Part shown: piece by piece, positions 1 through 14,151 of the stretch
How the letters are laid out: the number at the start of each line of letters is the position of its first letter
Numbering within the stretch: the stretch's first letter is position 1
Source: Piscicola geometra
Taxonomy: Eukaryota; Annelida; Clitellata; Hirudinida; Piscicolidae
Direction: 5' to 3'
Assembly (NCBI GenBank): GCA_943735955.1
Contig: OX030955.1
Coordinates: 1,298,734 to 1,362,733 of the forward strand
Length of the DNA stretch: 64,000 bases
The notes under the pieces: model-generated
What the model was told of the DNA's origin: nothing
Databases searched by the model: none
What the model saw: only the letters and a program-made list of their open reading frames with translations
Position numbers and translations under genes: made by a program

Positions 1-1359
1 GTGTTTCGATTTAGTGTAAAATTTGCTAGTTTTTTAAAATTAATTTTTTTTCTTTTTTAAAAAAATAATCAAATGAGCTAACACTAAGTGCGTCTTATAC
101 ATCGTGTTTTACAGTAGATAAGCTTGACGGTCTGGAGGTTTCAGGATTTGTTCAAATCACGTGTTTAATCTGTTGTCGTGTTTTGAGATCAAGAATAAAA
201 ACAATAATAATAAAATAATAATAATAATAAGATACTGAAGTAGAATCAGAATAATAACAGTAATAAAAAGTTCTAAAATTAATTGAGCTCCAAGGCGGAT
301 CAGTAATTTTATATGTTGTAATTGGTAGTATTAACATATGATATATACTAACATTATTGCAGTGATAGTAATGATGATAGGGATGATATCGATGGTGGTG
401 ATGGTAATGATGATGGTAAAATGACGCTGTTACTAAAATTTAAAAGAAACATTTGGAAGAATATGAAATAAAAAACATAGTATATTGAATCATTTAAACT
501 TTCTGGAGAGTCGATTTTTATCCTAATATAAGACAAAACATTTGATTAAAACATGGATGCTAATTAAATCTTAGTGCCAATGAGGAACTATTTGAGCTGA
601 TGATTAAACTAAAGCAGGAAGAAAAGTATTATGTCAGTAATTATCCTGATGTTTTGCTGCTGATGATGATGATGTTGGTGCAGCTGATGATGATGCTGAA
701 GATGATGCTGGTGGTGGTGGTGGTGATGATGATGAAGGTGAAGATTTGAATGGGTCTTTATAAATTATTCGCAGTCTTGATCTTGAAAATGATTCATGAT
801 TCAGATCCTTTGATTGTAGTATAAAAGATTTTTAAATCAAGTTTTTATGGTATACAAGTCTACATGGCCGCTTAGTAGATCCTGTTATTCCTTCTGTCTC
901 CACTTTGGGAAATGGAAATGATGATCAAGGCTACATACGTTTTGAAACTGATAGTAAAAATTAATAAAAATGATTTAAACTATCAGAATTAAAGATTTAA
1001 AAAATATATGTTTTAATATGTATTATTTTGTTTGTTATTTGTACATCACTATAAAGAATGAAAAGTAAATCTACTAAATAATTTACTAGTGGGATTTATA
1101 CTTTCTGAATTGTGGTAACGCAAGAGAAATTTTAAATTTAACTTATAAAAATGACCTTAATAAATTCTCCAATAACTAATGTAGTTCTTTTAGTTTCGTT
1201 AGGAGTTCTGGTGAGTTGTAATTGCTTTACAATGAAAAGTTTACATCCTCAACAGTTATACTTTAACTGTAAAAATTGCTGATTTTATTTCATAACTATC
1301 ATTAATTATATTTAAATAAAGACTTAACGATTTTTAAAGCAAGATTTCATGCACCCAAG
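1..1359. other. A+T-rich DNA without recognisable gene
   Basis: I see no convincing coding exon here. The stretch is A+T-rich with short runs of GAT/ATG triplets around 361-420 and 660-740. The first bases of the unidentified + strand gene that starts to be readable at 1360 may have further 5' exons in this stretch or outside the window, but none could be recognised. Confidence 0.6.
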
Positions 1360-2839
1360 ATATTCATCATGATATTCTGCTTCGCCAAGCGACAAATATC
1401 TCGTTACGCTCTCAAATCAAGCAAGAGTGCTCACGACAGCATCGGCCATCACGCTCCAACCGTTAGAATTTTTTGTTTTTATGTTGAAATTTTGGATACT
1501 TGCTGCTGTGTTTATAAATACTAATTAATATTAAATACTCAATACTCATTAAATAATACTGACTAAGGCTAATAATGAAAATGATAAAAATATTTTTTAA
1601 CGTTAAATGCTTTATTTTCGCCATAAATGACCACTTGACCATCAGAGTCTGCTGCTGGAGATAGAACGGAGGCTGAACAGAGTGAAGGACATCTGCATCG
1701 AGCCAGTCCTGATTCCTGCTGGCCTGCATGAAGATCTCAAAAGACGCGCCAAGCTGGGTGCGTCGTGGTGGAGCGATCAGAGGGGGTTGGAGATGGGTTT
1801 GACAGAGGTTGGAAATGGATAAACTTGAGATTGAAGAAGCGTGGGAAAAATAAAATTAAGAGATAGAGGAATAGGAGGGCCATAAGAGGTGCATGGGAAA
1901 TATAACAGTTTAAAAGAAAAACATAATCATCATTACCACTACCATTCCAGACCCAGGCTTCTACTTCTACCGTATGTACACCCTGGACAGTGTTAACCAC
2001 CTCTGTGAGTGTATTACAGTGACGCATACGTCAGTGATGCATACGTCAGTGATGCATACGTCAGTGATGCATACGTCAGTGATGCATACGTCAGTGATGC
2101 ATACGTCAGTGATGCATACGTCAGTGATGCATACGTCAGGGATGCATACGTCAGTAATGTTTACATCAGAGTATATCTTGAGCAACTGTTGCATTTCAAA
2201 AATACGCTATACCCAAAAGCTTTCAGATTCGCATGTTTTTGTATGCATAAATTATACATTTAATAATTAATATTTGACCTTGAAAACAAATTCTGTAAAA
2301 TTTATATAAATTAAATAAATTTCATAAACATTGTACGATGATGATGATGATAATGATGCGAGCATGATGATGATAATGATGCGAGCATGATGATGATGAT
2401 GATGCGAGCATGAGGATGATGATGATGATGACGTGGCAGACAAGGAAATCAGGCGGTGCAACCCGGGTGCGGTGAAGAAGGTGGGCGTGCCACTGAGGGT
2501 CTTCCTCTTCGAACAACGACAGGTCGGTTGTCTCGAGGGAATCCGTCTCGAGGTGATCGAGAGATTCTGCAGCTCCTACGACCACGCCAGACACGATCCC
2601 AAGGTTGTTGTGGTTTGTGGTGGGTTGGCAATGTGTTGTTTTGGTTGATGAGGTGTCTGGTGATGGTTAGCTTTTTAAATAGATTGCTGTTGCTTGGTTC
2701 GAATTGGAGTGGCTTAGCCTTTGAACTTAACAACTCATTGCTTCATTATTAGCAACACATCGTTACTTCTGGTTCTCAGCCCTTCACCAAAAATGACTAC
2801 AAAGAGTTCCAGGGCATTTTGAAACTCCTCCTGCATTAG
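1360..2839 (+). CDS. Unidentified protein, four 3'-terminal exons (5' end missing)
   Basis: I do not recognise this protein. Four exons join without a phase conflict: 1360-1461 (phase 0 end, donor GTTAGA), 1646-1757 (ends after one base of a codon, donor GTGCGT), 2440-2603 (starts with two bases, ends in phase 0, donor GTTGTT) and 2753-2839 (ends TAG). Acceptors are CCCAAG, CCATCAG, GTGGCAG and TTATTAG. The joined C-terminal part is about 136 residues, mixed basic and hydrophobic. It includes KRQISRYALKSS, a charged probably helical stretch LLLEIERRLNRVKDI, then VKKVGVPLRVFLFE and a C-terminal KNDYKEFQGILKLLLH. An AATAAA at 2910-2915, 70 bases after the stop, supports a real 3' end. The second intron holds a 15-bp minisatellite. 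The opposite strand is also open over 2440-2603, so strand choice rests on the matching splice phases. No upstream exon or start codon was found. Confidence 0.5.
2021..2159. repeat. 15-bp minisatellite, about nine copies
   Basis: The unit GATGCATACGTCAGT is repeated head to tail with almost no variation, inside the second intron of the unidentified + strand gene. The unit length is a multiple of three, so several frames stay open through it, but those frames have no other coding character. Each unit carries TGACGTA on the minus strand, which contains a CRE/ATF half-site. Confidence 0.95.
2335..2432. repeat. Imperfect (GAT)n tract just before an acceptor
   Basis: GATGATGAT runs alternate with GCGAGCATGATGATGATAAT-like blocks. 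The tract ends about 7 bases before the GTGGCAG acceptor of the exon at 2440, so it takes the place of a normal polypyrimidine tract. Confidence 0.7.
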
Positions 2840-3089
2840 TTAGTCCTCTTTCCTTCCTTGCCACTGATAAATTCATTGATTAAATTTTGATTTTATCATG
2901 TTTTGTCGTAATAAAGATGATGTGGTGATGATTATGCTGGTATGAATGTTGGTAATGTGGTGATGATAACATTTTGTAATAGTAAAGACAATGATGATCA
3001 TGGTGATGTGGGTGTGGTTGGATTATTAAATTGATATATATGCATATATTGTAAGGCGTATAAAACCGATTTTATTTAACAAAATTATT

Positions 3090-3157
3090 TGAAAGCGCTT
3101 TTGAATTCGATAAAAAGCGCTATAGAAATAGTTGTGATTGATTGATTGGTTCTAATA
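3090..3157 (+). mobile_element. Retroelement 3' tail, AGCGCTATAGAAAT plus (TGAT)n
   Basis: The sequence reads GAAAGCGCTTTTGAATTCGA, then AAAAAGCGCTATAGAAAT, then a short GATTGATTGATTGG run. The same arrangement recurs in this window at 7395-7445 (+), 8005-8165 (two copies, minus) and 58275-57527 (minus). A conserved GCGCTATA-type end followed by a short tandem tail is what 3' ends of L2/CR1-like LINEs and the SINEs they mobilise look like. The family itself is not identified. Confidence 0.55.
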
Positions 3158-3245
3158 GGATTTTTCAATTATTATTTTTATATATTCATTAATAGTTAAT
3201 AATATTTAATTTATAATCTTGCACCCTTCCCACCACCGACACAGC

Positions 3246-3956
3246 ATGCACAACAAGTTCACCACGCTGAGGCAGCAGCAGCAAGTGACGCCCAGTCCCA
3301 CCGACCCATCTGACCGGAGCACCAGCAGCCAACAGAAACTCATCAACACCACCACCGCTGCTTCTCCTGTGACTAAACGCGCTTCGATCACTCCAGCCAC
3401 CACAACTTTTCCCTCTTCCAAACGAACCTGGATCACTCCTGCCCTCATCAAGTCGCCCTTCCAGTCCCTCAACCGGGCGTTCTCCGATGAAGACCGCTAC
3501 AGACCCGCTACCGAGAGCAGCAAGCAGGCCTCCCGACCTAGCACCCTCCGTACCACCGTTGAATCGCTCAAAAAGACCATCGGACGAAAAACCACGCCTA
3601 ACAGCGCCGGTTCGAGTAGCAACAAACACTTCAACAAGAGCAACAACCGTTCGAATGACAATGCAAACGAGAGTTGTGAACTGGATTCCTTGAGCAGTTT
3701 GAGAGGCTTTGCTGCCGACGATGATGATGATGATGATACTGAATGCGGAGAAGATGTGGCTGAGTGCAATTCAACTGCTGACGACATCTTACCCTGCAGC
3801 AGCAGCAGCAGAGGCAGGGCCTTGATGGACGAGTGCACAATGTCGTATGGCAGACTCGACGACACAGAGTTTGAGGGCGTTGTGAATGAAGGGGTGGCTG
3901 GTGAGGAGGGTGAGGTGAGGAGGGTGTCTATCGAGAATGCAAGAAAGATATCTTAA
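3246..3956 (+). CDS. Hypothetical Ser/Thr-rich basic-acidic protein, single open frame
   Basis: This is an uninterrupted 236-codon frame from ATG 3246 to TAA 3954-3956. Codons often end in C or G, unlike the flanking A+T-rich DNA, which speaks for real coding. The N-terminal two thirds is rich in Ser, Thr, Pro, Lys and Arg (for example SKRTWITPALIKSPFQSLNR and VESLKKTIGRK). Then come Asn-rich and seven-Asp stretches and an acidic tail ending ENARKIS. No fold or family is evident; it looks disordered, with many potential phosphorylation sites. An acceptor-like ACACAG lies directly before the ATG codon, so this may instead be the last exon of a longer gene. The phase does not fit the exon ending at 2603. 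AATAAA occurs at 4312-4317. Confidence 0.4.
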   Translation: MHNKFTTLRQQQQVTPSPTDPSDRSTSSQQKLINTTTAASPVTKRASITPATTTFPSSKRTWITPALIKSPFQSLNRAFSDEDRYRPATESSKQASRPSTLRTTVESLKKTIGRKTTPNSAGSSSNKHFNKSNNRSNDNANESCELDSLSSLRGFAADDDDDDDTECGEDVAECNSTADDILPCSSSSRGRALMDECTMSYGRLDDTEFEGVVNEGVAGEEGEVRRVSIENARKIS

Positions 3957-4470
3957 CCCAATAGCACACACCAACCCTCTTTCACTCTATCTTTTTTTTA
4001 CATGATCCTTCCATCACTCCATCCACCTCTTACTCCATCTCTTTCTCACGCATAATTCTTGTGTTCTGATAGCATTCCTTCTGAAACCATAATTTGATAT
4101 TGTAATTACAGTTAACAGATTGCAACTAGTCATGTAGGTTTGCTGAAGTGAGCTTAGCTTTATCAACGGGGTGACCCAAGCGCTACTGGTGCTAGTATCT
4201 CACCAACTATCCTTAGAATGACAGTGTTAACAGAAACATCTGACCGCTTTTTAAAAATAATTGTAAATATTTTTTTTATTTTTAAATCTGTCAATTGAAG
4301 GTTAAAATAGAAATAAATTACTATTGTAAATTACTTACAGCACTTTACAATATGTTTAAAAAAGAATTATGCAAAACTCAATATAAGTGACTAATTTCAA
4401 ATCTGCCTACAACAATTCAATTGTCTGCACACTAATATGCGTTGAATAAGTTTGGAGTTGTTGAACGAGT

Positions 4471-7569
<3,099 letters not shown>

Positions 7570-8004
7570 CTGAAAGCAGTTTGGAAAAGTAATCTAAATT
7601 TGCTATTTTGAGTATCATCATCTTCATTAAAATATATATATTACTTTTTTTTATTTCAAAATCATGAAAATATGTAATATGGCTTGTTATTTAATAGTTT
7701 CACTGGATGTGAAGTATATGCTAAAACCTAACCAATAAGGGTATAAATTTTAAGATCCGAAAACGTGAGAGACATTGAAAAAATATTCACAAACAAAAAT
7801 CTATAAAAATTTAATAGCTATTTATAAAATTTGAAATTCCTGTTTTTAAACTAGATGTAGACCTCAAAAGTGGATTTTAATATAAGTTAAAATGTTCTAT
7901 GCTTTTTTTTTTTTAAATGCCTAAATATGATTACAATTCATAAATTTAATGCTCCAATTTAACTTAAAAATCTAATTAAACAACCCCCTAAATCTGTTCT
8001 AATA

Positions 8005-8165
8005 TCATCAATCAATCAATCAAATAGATTTTTACAGCGCTCTTTCCTCAAATTCATCTACCTTTAAGCGTTCTTTTTTTTACTGCCCCAGATGTGTTGT
8101 ATAAGTCAATCAATCAATCAAATAGATTTATATAGCGCTCTTTATTCAAATTCAAGAGCGCTAAA
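8005..8165 (-). mobile_element. Two tandem retroelement 3' tails
   Basis: Two copies of (ATCA)n followed by AAATAGATTT, a GCGCTCTTT core and a TCAAATTCA end lie at 8008-8062 and 8106-8163. Read on the minus strand they match the GAATTTGA...AGCGCTATAAAT-(TGAT)n tail at 3090 and 58275. They sit between RPL23A and STRAD. Confidence 0.55.
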
Positions 8166-8385
8166 GAGAAGCGTAAATCAAGGGAAAATGCAGATAGACT
8201 AAAAAGAGCGCGTGAAAAGGTATGAAATACTTTGCAGAGGTATGTGGAGAAAATATTACTGTCGCCACTAATAATGGAAGTATAAGTAAAAGCACTTGCA
8301 ACAATACAACCAATACTCTTTCTATACAGCTTTCTACATTCATTTATAAAATGTTTTCATTGAATGAACAAGACTTGGTTTTCTA

Positions 8386-8391
8386 TTTATT
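8386..8391 (-). terminator. Poly(A) signal AATAAA of RPL23A
   Basis: AATAAA on the minus strand lies 38 bases after the RPL23A stop codon (8429). The 3' untranslated region is therefore very short, as is usual for ribosomal protein genes. Confidence 0.6.
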
Positions 8392-8428
8392 AGACATCAA
8401 AAAATTCGATCACTCCAGACAGAATAAT

Positions 8429-9527
8429 TTAGATGATTCCAATCTGGAAAAATAATTTCGAAAATTACTATTAAAATAAAGCCACAATTTTTGTTTAAAA
8501 TATTTTTAAAAATAGAAAAAAATGAATGTCGAAAGTGGACATGGGCTCACCTTGTTGGCGACATCGAGAGCATCATAGTCTGCAGACAACCTGACATAGG
8601 CCTTCTTGTCACCATCCATCCTGTGCAATAATTAGTATTCTTTTATTAGTTAATTAGAATTGTACAAAAATGTATTTGGAAAATTGACTTAATGAAACAC
8701 AATGAAATAAAATGTTAGAGAAAAATTCAAACAAACATGCATAAAAAACTGAACAAATGTAATGACCTGATGAGGGTGTTGACTTTGGCGACAGTGATCT
8801 CGTAGAGCTTCTTGACGGCCAGTTTGATCTGGCTCTTGTTGGCCCTCTTGTCAACGATGAACACCAGAGTGTTGTTGTCTTCAATCTTCTTCATGGCAGA
8901 CTCAGTCGTCAGTGGGTACTTGACGATCTTGAACTGGTCCAGCCTGAAATGTTGAATTCACATTTAAACATTAAAAAAAGTAATTAGCTGATAAGTATCA
9001 AAATTTAAATTACGAGCAACCCACAGTGGCCTCCTGGAGTGGCTCTTCCTGGGGAACTTGGGGTTTCTGGCAAGGCAGAGAGTCTTTGGTCTCTTGAAGT
9101 GCACACTGGTCCTGATCTTTCGACTCCTCTTGTCGTGCACTCCCTTCAACACCGCCTTCTTCGACTTGAGTGCCTTCTCCGCAGCCTTGGGGTCCTTTGT
9201 CTTGACAGGCTTCGGTGCTGGAGCTGCCTTTGTCTTCGCGGCCTCTTTGGGCTTGGCTGCAGGCTTCATCTTAGCGGGTTCCTCTTCAAAATGATTATAG
9301 AAATTATTTAATGATTTAAGGCTTAAATAATATAATTTTGGCAACATATGAATATTAAATTTGAAGCCATGTAAATTATAATCTACTCATAGTGGGTGGT
9401 AGAACGTGGCAAAAAAATATGCAAAAAATTTGTTTCAAACTATTTTTAATTGTTTTCAAAGTTAAATTAAAATAAATTAAGAAATATATCAACGATTAAA
9501 AGCATGCTTACTCTTCGAAGTCTTCAT
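8429..9527 (-). CDS. RPL23A: 60S ribosomal protein L23a (uL23)
   Basis: This is a large-subunit protein near the exit tunnel. Five exons: 9527-9512, 9283-9025, 8943-8767, 8620-8551 and 8443-8429; all phases close to 178 codons plus stop. Exon 1 codes only MKTSK plus one base, with donor GTAAGC. Exon 2 has the Lys/Ala/Pro-rich N-terminal extension and [18 protein letters not shown]. Exon 3 has [20 protein letters not shown] and NTLVFIVD. Exon 4 has [20 protein letters not shown]. Exon 5 is a 15-base coding exon, IGII and stop, behind the acceptor TTCCAG; the family ends exactly this way (human ...ANKIGII). The protein is longer than the human 156 residues because the N-terminal tail is longer. 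A 5' TOP-like pyrimidine tract precedes the start codon. Confidence 0.95.
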
Positions 9528-9560
9528 TTTATTTATCCGGAAAAGAAAGAGAAAAAACTA
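9528..9560 (-). promoter_or_regulatory. 5' TOP-like pyrimidine tract of RPL23A
   Basis: Immediately upstream of the RPL23A start codon the minus strand reads TTTTTTCTCTTTCTTTTCCGG, then ATAAATAAA. Oligopyrimidine 5' ends mark translationally regulated ribosomal protein mRNAs, so transcription most likely starts in this tract and the 5' UTR is short. This is inferred from position and composition. Confidence 0.5.
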
Positions 9561-9788
9561 AATAAGCAACCACCTATAATTTGGTAAAATTAGGCGTTAC
9601 AAAAACTCAAAGTTAATCTTTTTATCTAAAGAAATTTTTTTTCAATGTTTAATTTTTTAATTATAATGTTTTTTTGGTGATAGAATGCATTTTCTTGTTT
9701 TTCTGCAAATGTTTTTTTTGAAATTGTAAATGAAAAAACCATTTCATAAATAATAAAACTAGTAAAGTGAGTACATTTTAAAGCTTGT

Positions 9789-9842
9789 GTGGCAGGTTAG
9801 CTTGTCGGTAAAACTCATGGGGCTTGTGTTGGCTCCCTGCAC
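9789..9842 (+). mobile_element. Possible degenerate tRNA-derived SINE head
   Basis: GGCAGGTTAGCTTGTCGGTA resembles a pol III A box, and GGCTTGTGTTGGCTCCC sits where a B box would be. The layout resembles the better copy at 35028. Both boxes deviate from consensus, so this is tentative. Confidence 0.25.
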
Positions 9843-10102
9843 TTTTTGGGAATAAGAAAAAGCTTGTTATAACCGCAATTGTTATAAAGCTCTTTTAAGA
9901 AACTATTTTAGTTGAAGAATGACGCCTATCATTTGACAATAGCTACTCGAGTTTTTGATAAAATCGTTGTCACACTTTGGACACGAATGTATAATTAAAA
10001 AGAAATCTCACATTTAATTCATTTAATGGTTTCATTAGAGATTTAATTTTATAAAAACATCATTCTAAAAACTTTTCCTTCAAATAGCAGTTTTTCAGAT
10101 TG

Positions 10103-13100
10103 CTAAAGAATCTGCGCTTTTTTCAATTCTTTTATCAAACTTGCAATCTCTTCTCCTCTGAAAAAAGTAATTATCAAAATTAATTTAAACCTAGATAAAT
10201 TAAATTTAAACCAAAATAAATTTAAATCCAAATCAGTAAAATTTAAATGGAAATCAATGAAATTCAAATACAACACAATGTATGCAGCAAAGTAAATACA
10301 AATAAGTACAAGACACAAATATAGACGCGTGCATGCATTCATCCCCAACTCCTTCTTCAGTAGTTTCTTGATGGAGTCAGCCTTTTCCTTGGGAAGGTCC
10401 ACAGCAGTTCCTTCCTTCCTGCCTCGACCCCTCTCACTGCTGTCGCCCACCACCTCATCGTGGTACAAACTCTTCTTCTTGAGCTGCCATCAATTACAAT
10501 TAATTATATTGAGGCAATTAAATTAAATTAAAAAAGAACTAAGATTAAATTAAAGAGGCAATAAAACTAAATTAAATTAGTAAATTTAAAAAAAGTTTTT
10601 TAAAGAATAAAAAAATCAAGTTTTTCAACTGAATAAGACATAAAACAAAAACAACCAAGAAGCTGAAAGTCATAGTAACTAATTAGAATTAGTCTAATTC
10701 ACTTAAACCGCACCAAGGCGAGTCTTTTGGAGTGGCCAGAGACGGTCTCCTGCAGGTGCAGCAGGGTGGTCAGGGCTGCACGTTCTGCCTCTGAGAGCGC
10801 CCCTGAACCCTTCTCTGCATTCACCAGCAGTCTGTTCACCCTGCAGTGGTTGGTGTGGTCAGTGGAGGCGTTTCTAACATGAATATCTCATATTGCATTT
10901 ATAATTTAATTTAATTTACGCTGCGAAAAATTCTAAAAGAATGATTAAATAAGCTCGATTCTCAATGAAAAGCTTCTGTTTCTTGCCTTGTCGCATTACA
11001 AATATTGTAGCATGGCCTGCGTCTGTCAGGCTGTGTTGATATTGAGAAATAGGTTGCAGCTGTAGACTAACCTCTCACACAGACGGACCTGCTCCTCGAG
11101 CACCCGATTGAGTTTGTTCTTGAGCGCCTCTTGTGCCCTCATGTGTCCTTGCAGCTCCCTCTCCAGACGCGCCTGCTCTGCCACCTGACGACCCTTCACT
11201 TTCTCAAGTCTCGAGACGCTGTGTGAGGTGTATGTGTGTGTGGAAAGTGAGTCTTCTCATTTTCATTGCCATCATCATCATCCTTATCATTGCCATCTTC
11301 ATCATCCTCATCATCATCGCCTCATTATCATCAGCATCACCATCATATTTGACCGATAGGATGATATTTAACCGCATTAGATGGACCTTGAAAAACAACA
11401 AATGAAAATCTAAAAAAGTAAAATCAACTCAAAAAAACCATTCAACAAGACAATTCCACAAGACCTCCTCCCCTTTCCAACGAAACACAATACTTATCAT
11501 CATAATCCTCATCATCATCAGCTTTATCTACATGCTACATCGCTGCGACCAATTCTGATTCTGACGCGATGGGCTACTAGGGCATCGGTTGCACTCGAGC
11601 CTAGGACCATCAGCCGTTGGTTGAGGCAAGTCGTCATCATCATCCCCAGTATCATCATCAAAACCCACAAGCCCTCCCACCCCCTCTCAACTTCCCCCCC
11701 CCCCCCCCCCAAACCTACTTCTTATCAATTTCGACCCTGACCAGGTCGTACTTGCCTATGTACTCAGTCCTGAAGACCTGCGTTGCCCTGCACAGCAGAC
11801 CAAAGCACTCTTCACTCGTTGTAGTGTTGTTGTTGTTGCCGTTGTTGCCTGAGGCACTGGAGGTGGAGGAGTGGAGAGGTGGAGGGGTGGAGGAGGTGGA
11901 AGAGGTGGAGGGGTGGAGGAGGTGGAGGAGGTGGAGGTGGTGAAGGGGTGGAGGTGGGTGGTTTGATGATGAGAGAGAGATGACAGGGATGAAGGAAAAG
12001 TTTGTATGAAGAGGAGGGAGAAGAGGGTGGTTAAAGAATTTGATTGAGTGAGGGGTGGAGGAGGAGGAGGGAGAAGAGGGTGGTTAAAGATTTTGATTGA
12101 GTGAGGGGTGGAGGAGGAGGAGGGAGAAGAGGGTGGTTAAAGATTTTGATTGAGTGAGGGGGTGGATGGTTTGATGTATATGAATAGGGAAGAAGGGGGT
12201 TGTGAAGTTGGAAATGATGGAATGTGGTTTAGTGGTGCTTCAGTTATATGGGAGCTTATCGTAAAAGCAGTGAGAAAAAAAACATCTCTACCACCATTAC
12301 GACCACCACAACTATTATTATCTCCATCACTACCACAACCCCAACCCTCATCACCATCACAACCACCCCTCCCCCATCATCATCAGCACCACCTCATGAT
12401 GAAGGGGTTGGTGGCATCCTTGATTAGCATCTTCTTGATCCTGGCAAGGAGGTCTTCAGAGGAGGAGGAGGAGGAGGAGGGGGGCAGGTGGTGGGAGGGG
12501 TGTCCAGAAGGGACGAACGGGGTTGCCACCTTTAATGGGTGTGTCTCCAGCTTGTGACTTTGCCTTGGTGATGATGATGATAGTGGCGGTGGTGATGATG
12601 ATGATAGTGTTAGTGGCGATTATGATGAAGGTGGTGTTGGTGATAGTAGTGATTGGAATGAAAATTTAAGTTGTGTTGGTGGAAATAATACTAATACTAA
12701 CAATGATGACGATAACAATAATAATAATAGATAATAATGATGATGATGATGATGATGATGATGATGGCGATGGGACGGCACTGACAGATAGGGGATGAGG
12801 GAGAGGTGGTAGTGGTGGTTGAGGATGATGAGGTGGTTGCCGAGGAAGGCGTCAGAGATCTGGACCACTCCGATCAGTCTGGTCGAGGTGCTGTTGGTGT
12901 GGTGAGGAGGGGGAGGGCGTTTAGTGGATGATAATGATGATGATGATGATGTTTTATTATGAGAATAATAACAGACAAATTAATTAATAATTCAACTACA
13001 AAACAAAACAAAACTCTTTGAGTGAGAGAATAATAATAATGGTCACAATCATAATCATGACCACCTCGAGGAGGGTAGTGGTGACGTGCAGACCAGGTGT

Positions 13101-14119
13101 TCTACAATCGTCTGATCGTCTTGCCGCCACTGCTCATCCTTGCCTGGTGTGGTGGTGATGATGATAGTGAAAAACACACACAAACCCCACACACACCCTC
13201 ACACACTCACACACACACACAAACTCACACACACACACACACATACACAAACACACACGCACACACAAACCAACCGGCGGCAAAGAACTGTTCAAGGCTA
13301 TGGAGCCAGAACGGGAGGATTGAGTGCAGGCCGGTGGAGTGGGTGCAGTGGTAGCGGTACTTGTTGGTAGGGTCTGCGGTGGTGGTGGTGATGATGATGC
13401 CGAAAGGATGAACTAAGGCGCTAGTGGTGACGTAATGAGAAAGATGGTGGTGGTGGTGGTGGTTGTGGCGGTGGTGGTGGAGAATAAATGAGGGTAACAA
13501 ATGGTGGTTCGATTGGCGCAGCAGAAGGTTGCATTGAGGTAGCATGTTCCCATTGAAGAAGCATGTTCCCATTGCAGAAGCATGTTCCCATTGAGGTAGC
13601 ATGTTCCCATTGAAGAAGCATGTTCCCATTGAAGAAGCATGTATCAAAGATCCATCGTATCATTCGTCGATATTTGTGCAAATTGAAATGTTGCAACAAT
13701 GCAGATACACCAACCAAAAACGCACCTCTATGAAGAAGGATAGGTCGGTTGTAGAAGGTATCATCATCATAATCACCACCATCATTATCAGGAGCACAAG
13801 CATCATGGTGGACTGTTGGCGTGGATAACTGCATCTCCAGCTCGATCGTCTGGTACACGTACAAGGCCTGAGCAGGAGGCAGGATGAGAATGACACCTCT
13901 CCATCATCATGATTATCATCATCATCATCCTCCTCATCATCATCATCGTCATCATCATCGTCATCATAATCATCGTTATCATCATCATCATTAGCATTAC
14001 AATCACCATGGTTTTTTAAACAGGCATGAACTAACTCTGATAAAAAATTATTTGCTATCAGTTTAATATTGGGCTTTTTCATTATTAACGATAATAGTAT
14101 CACCATCACCATCAACATC

Positions 14120-14151
<32 letters not shown>

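Noticed and set aside
1463..1729. Minus-strand frame with a STRAD-like LMVKWSFMA end
   Set aside because: It looked like the STRAD segment before the hinge, but it lies downstream of the STRAD stop codon. The real exon is at 7304-7196, and the + strand here gives consistent exons of another gene.
2021..2159. CRISPR-like array
   Set aside because: Direct repeats without unique spacers in an animal genome; it is a simple minisatellite. The same applies to 31908-32406 and 13542-13641.
8222..8455. 77-codon + strand frame between STRAD and RPL23A
   Set aside because: A+T-rich composition and no family features; its end overlaps the antisense last exon of RPL23A.
9039..9311. Two + strand frames over RPL23A exon 2
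   Set aside because: They are antisense shadows of a well-conserved ribosomal protein exon.
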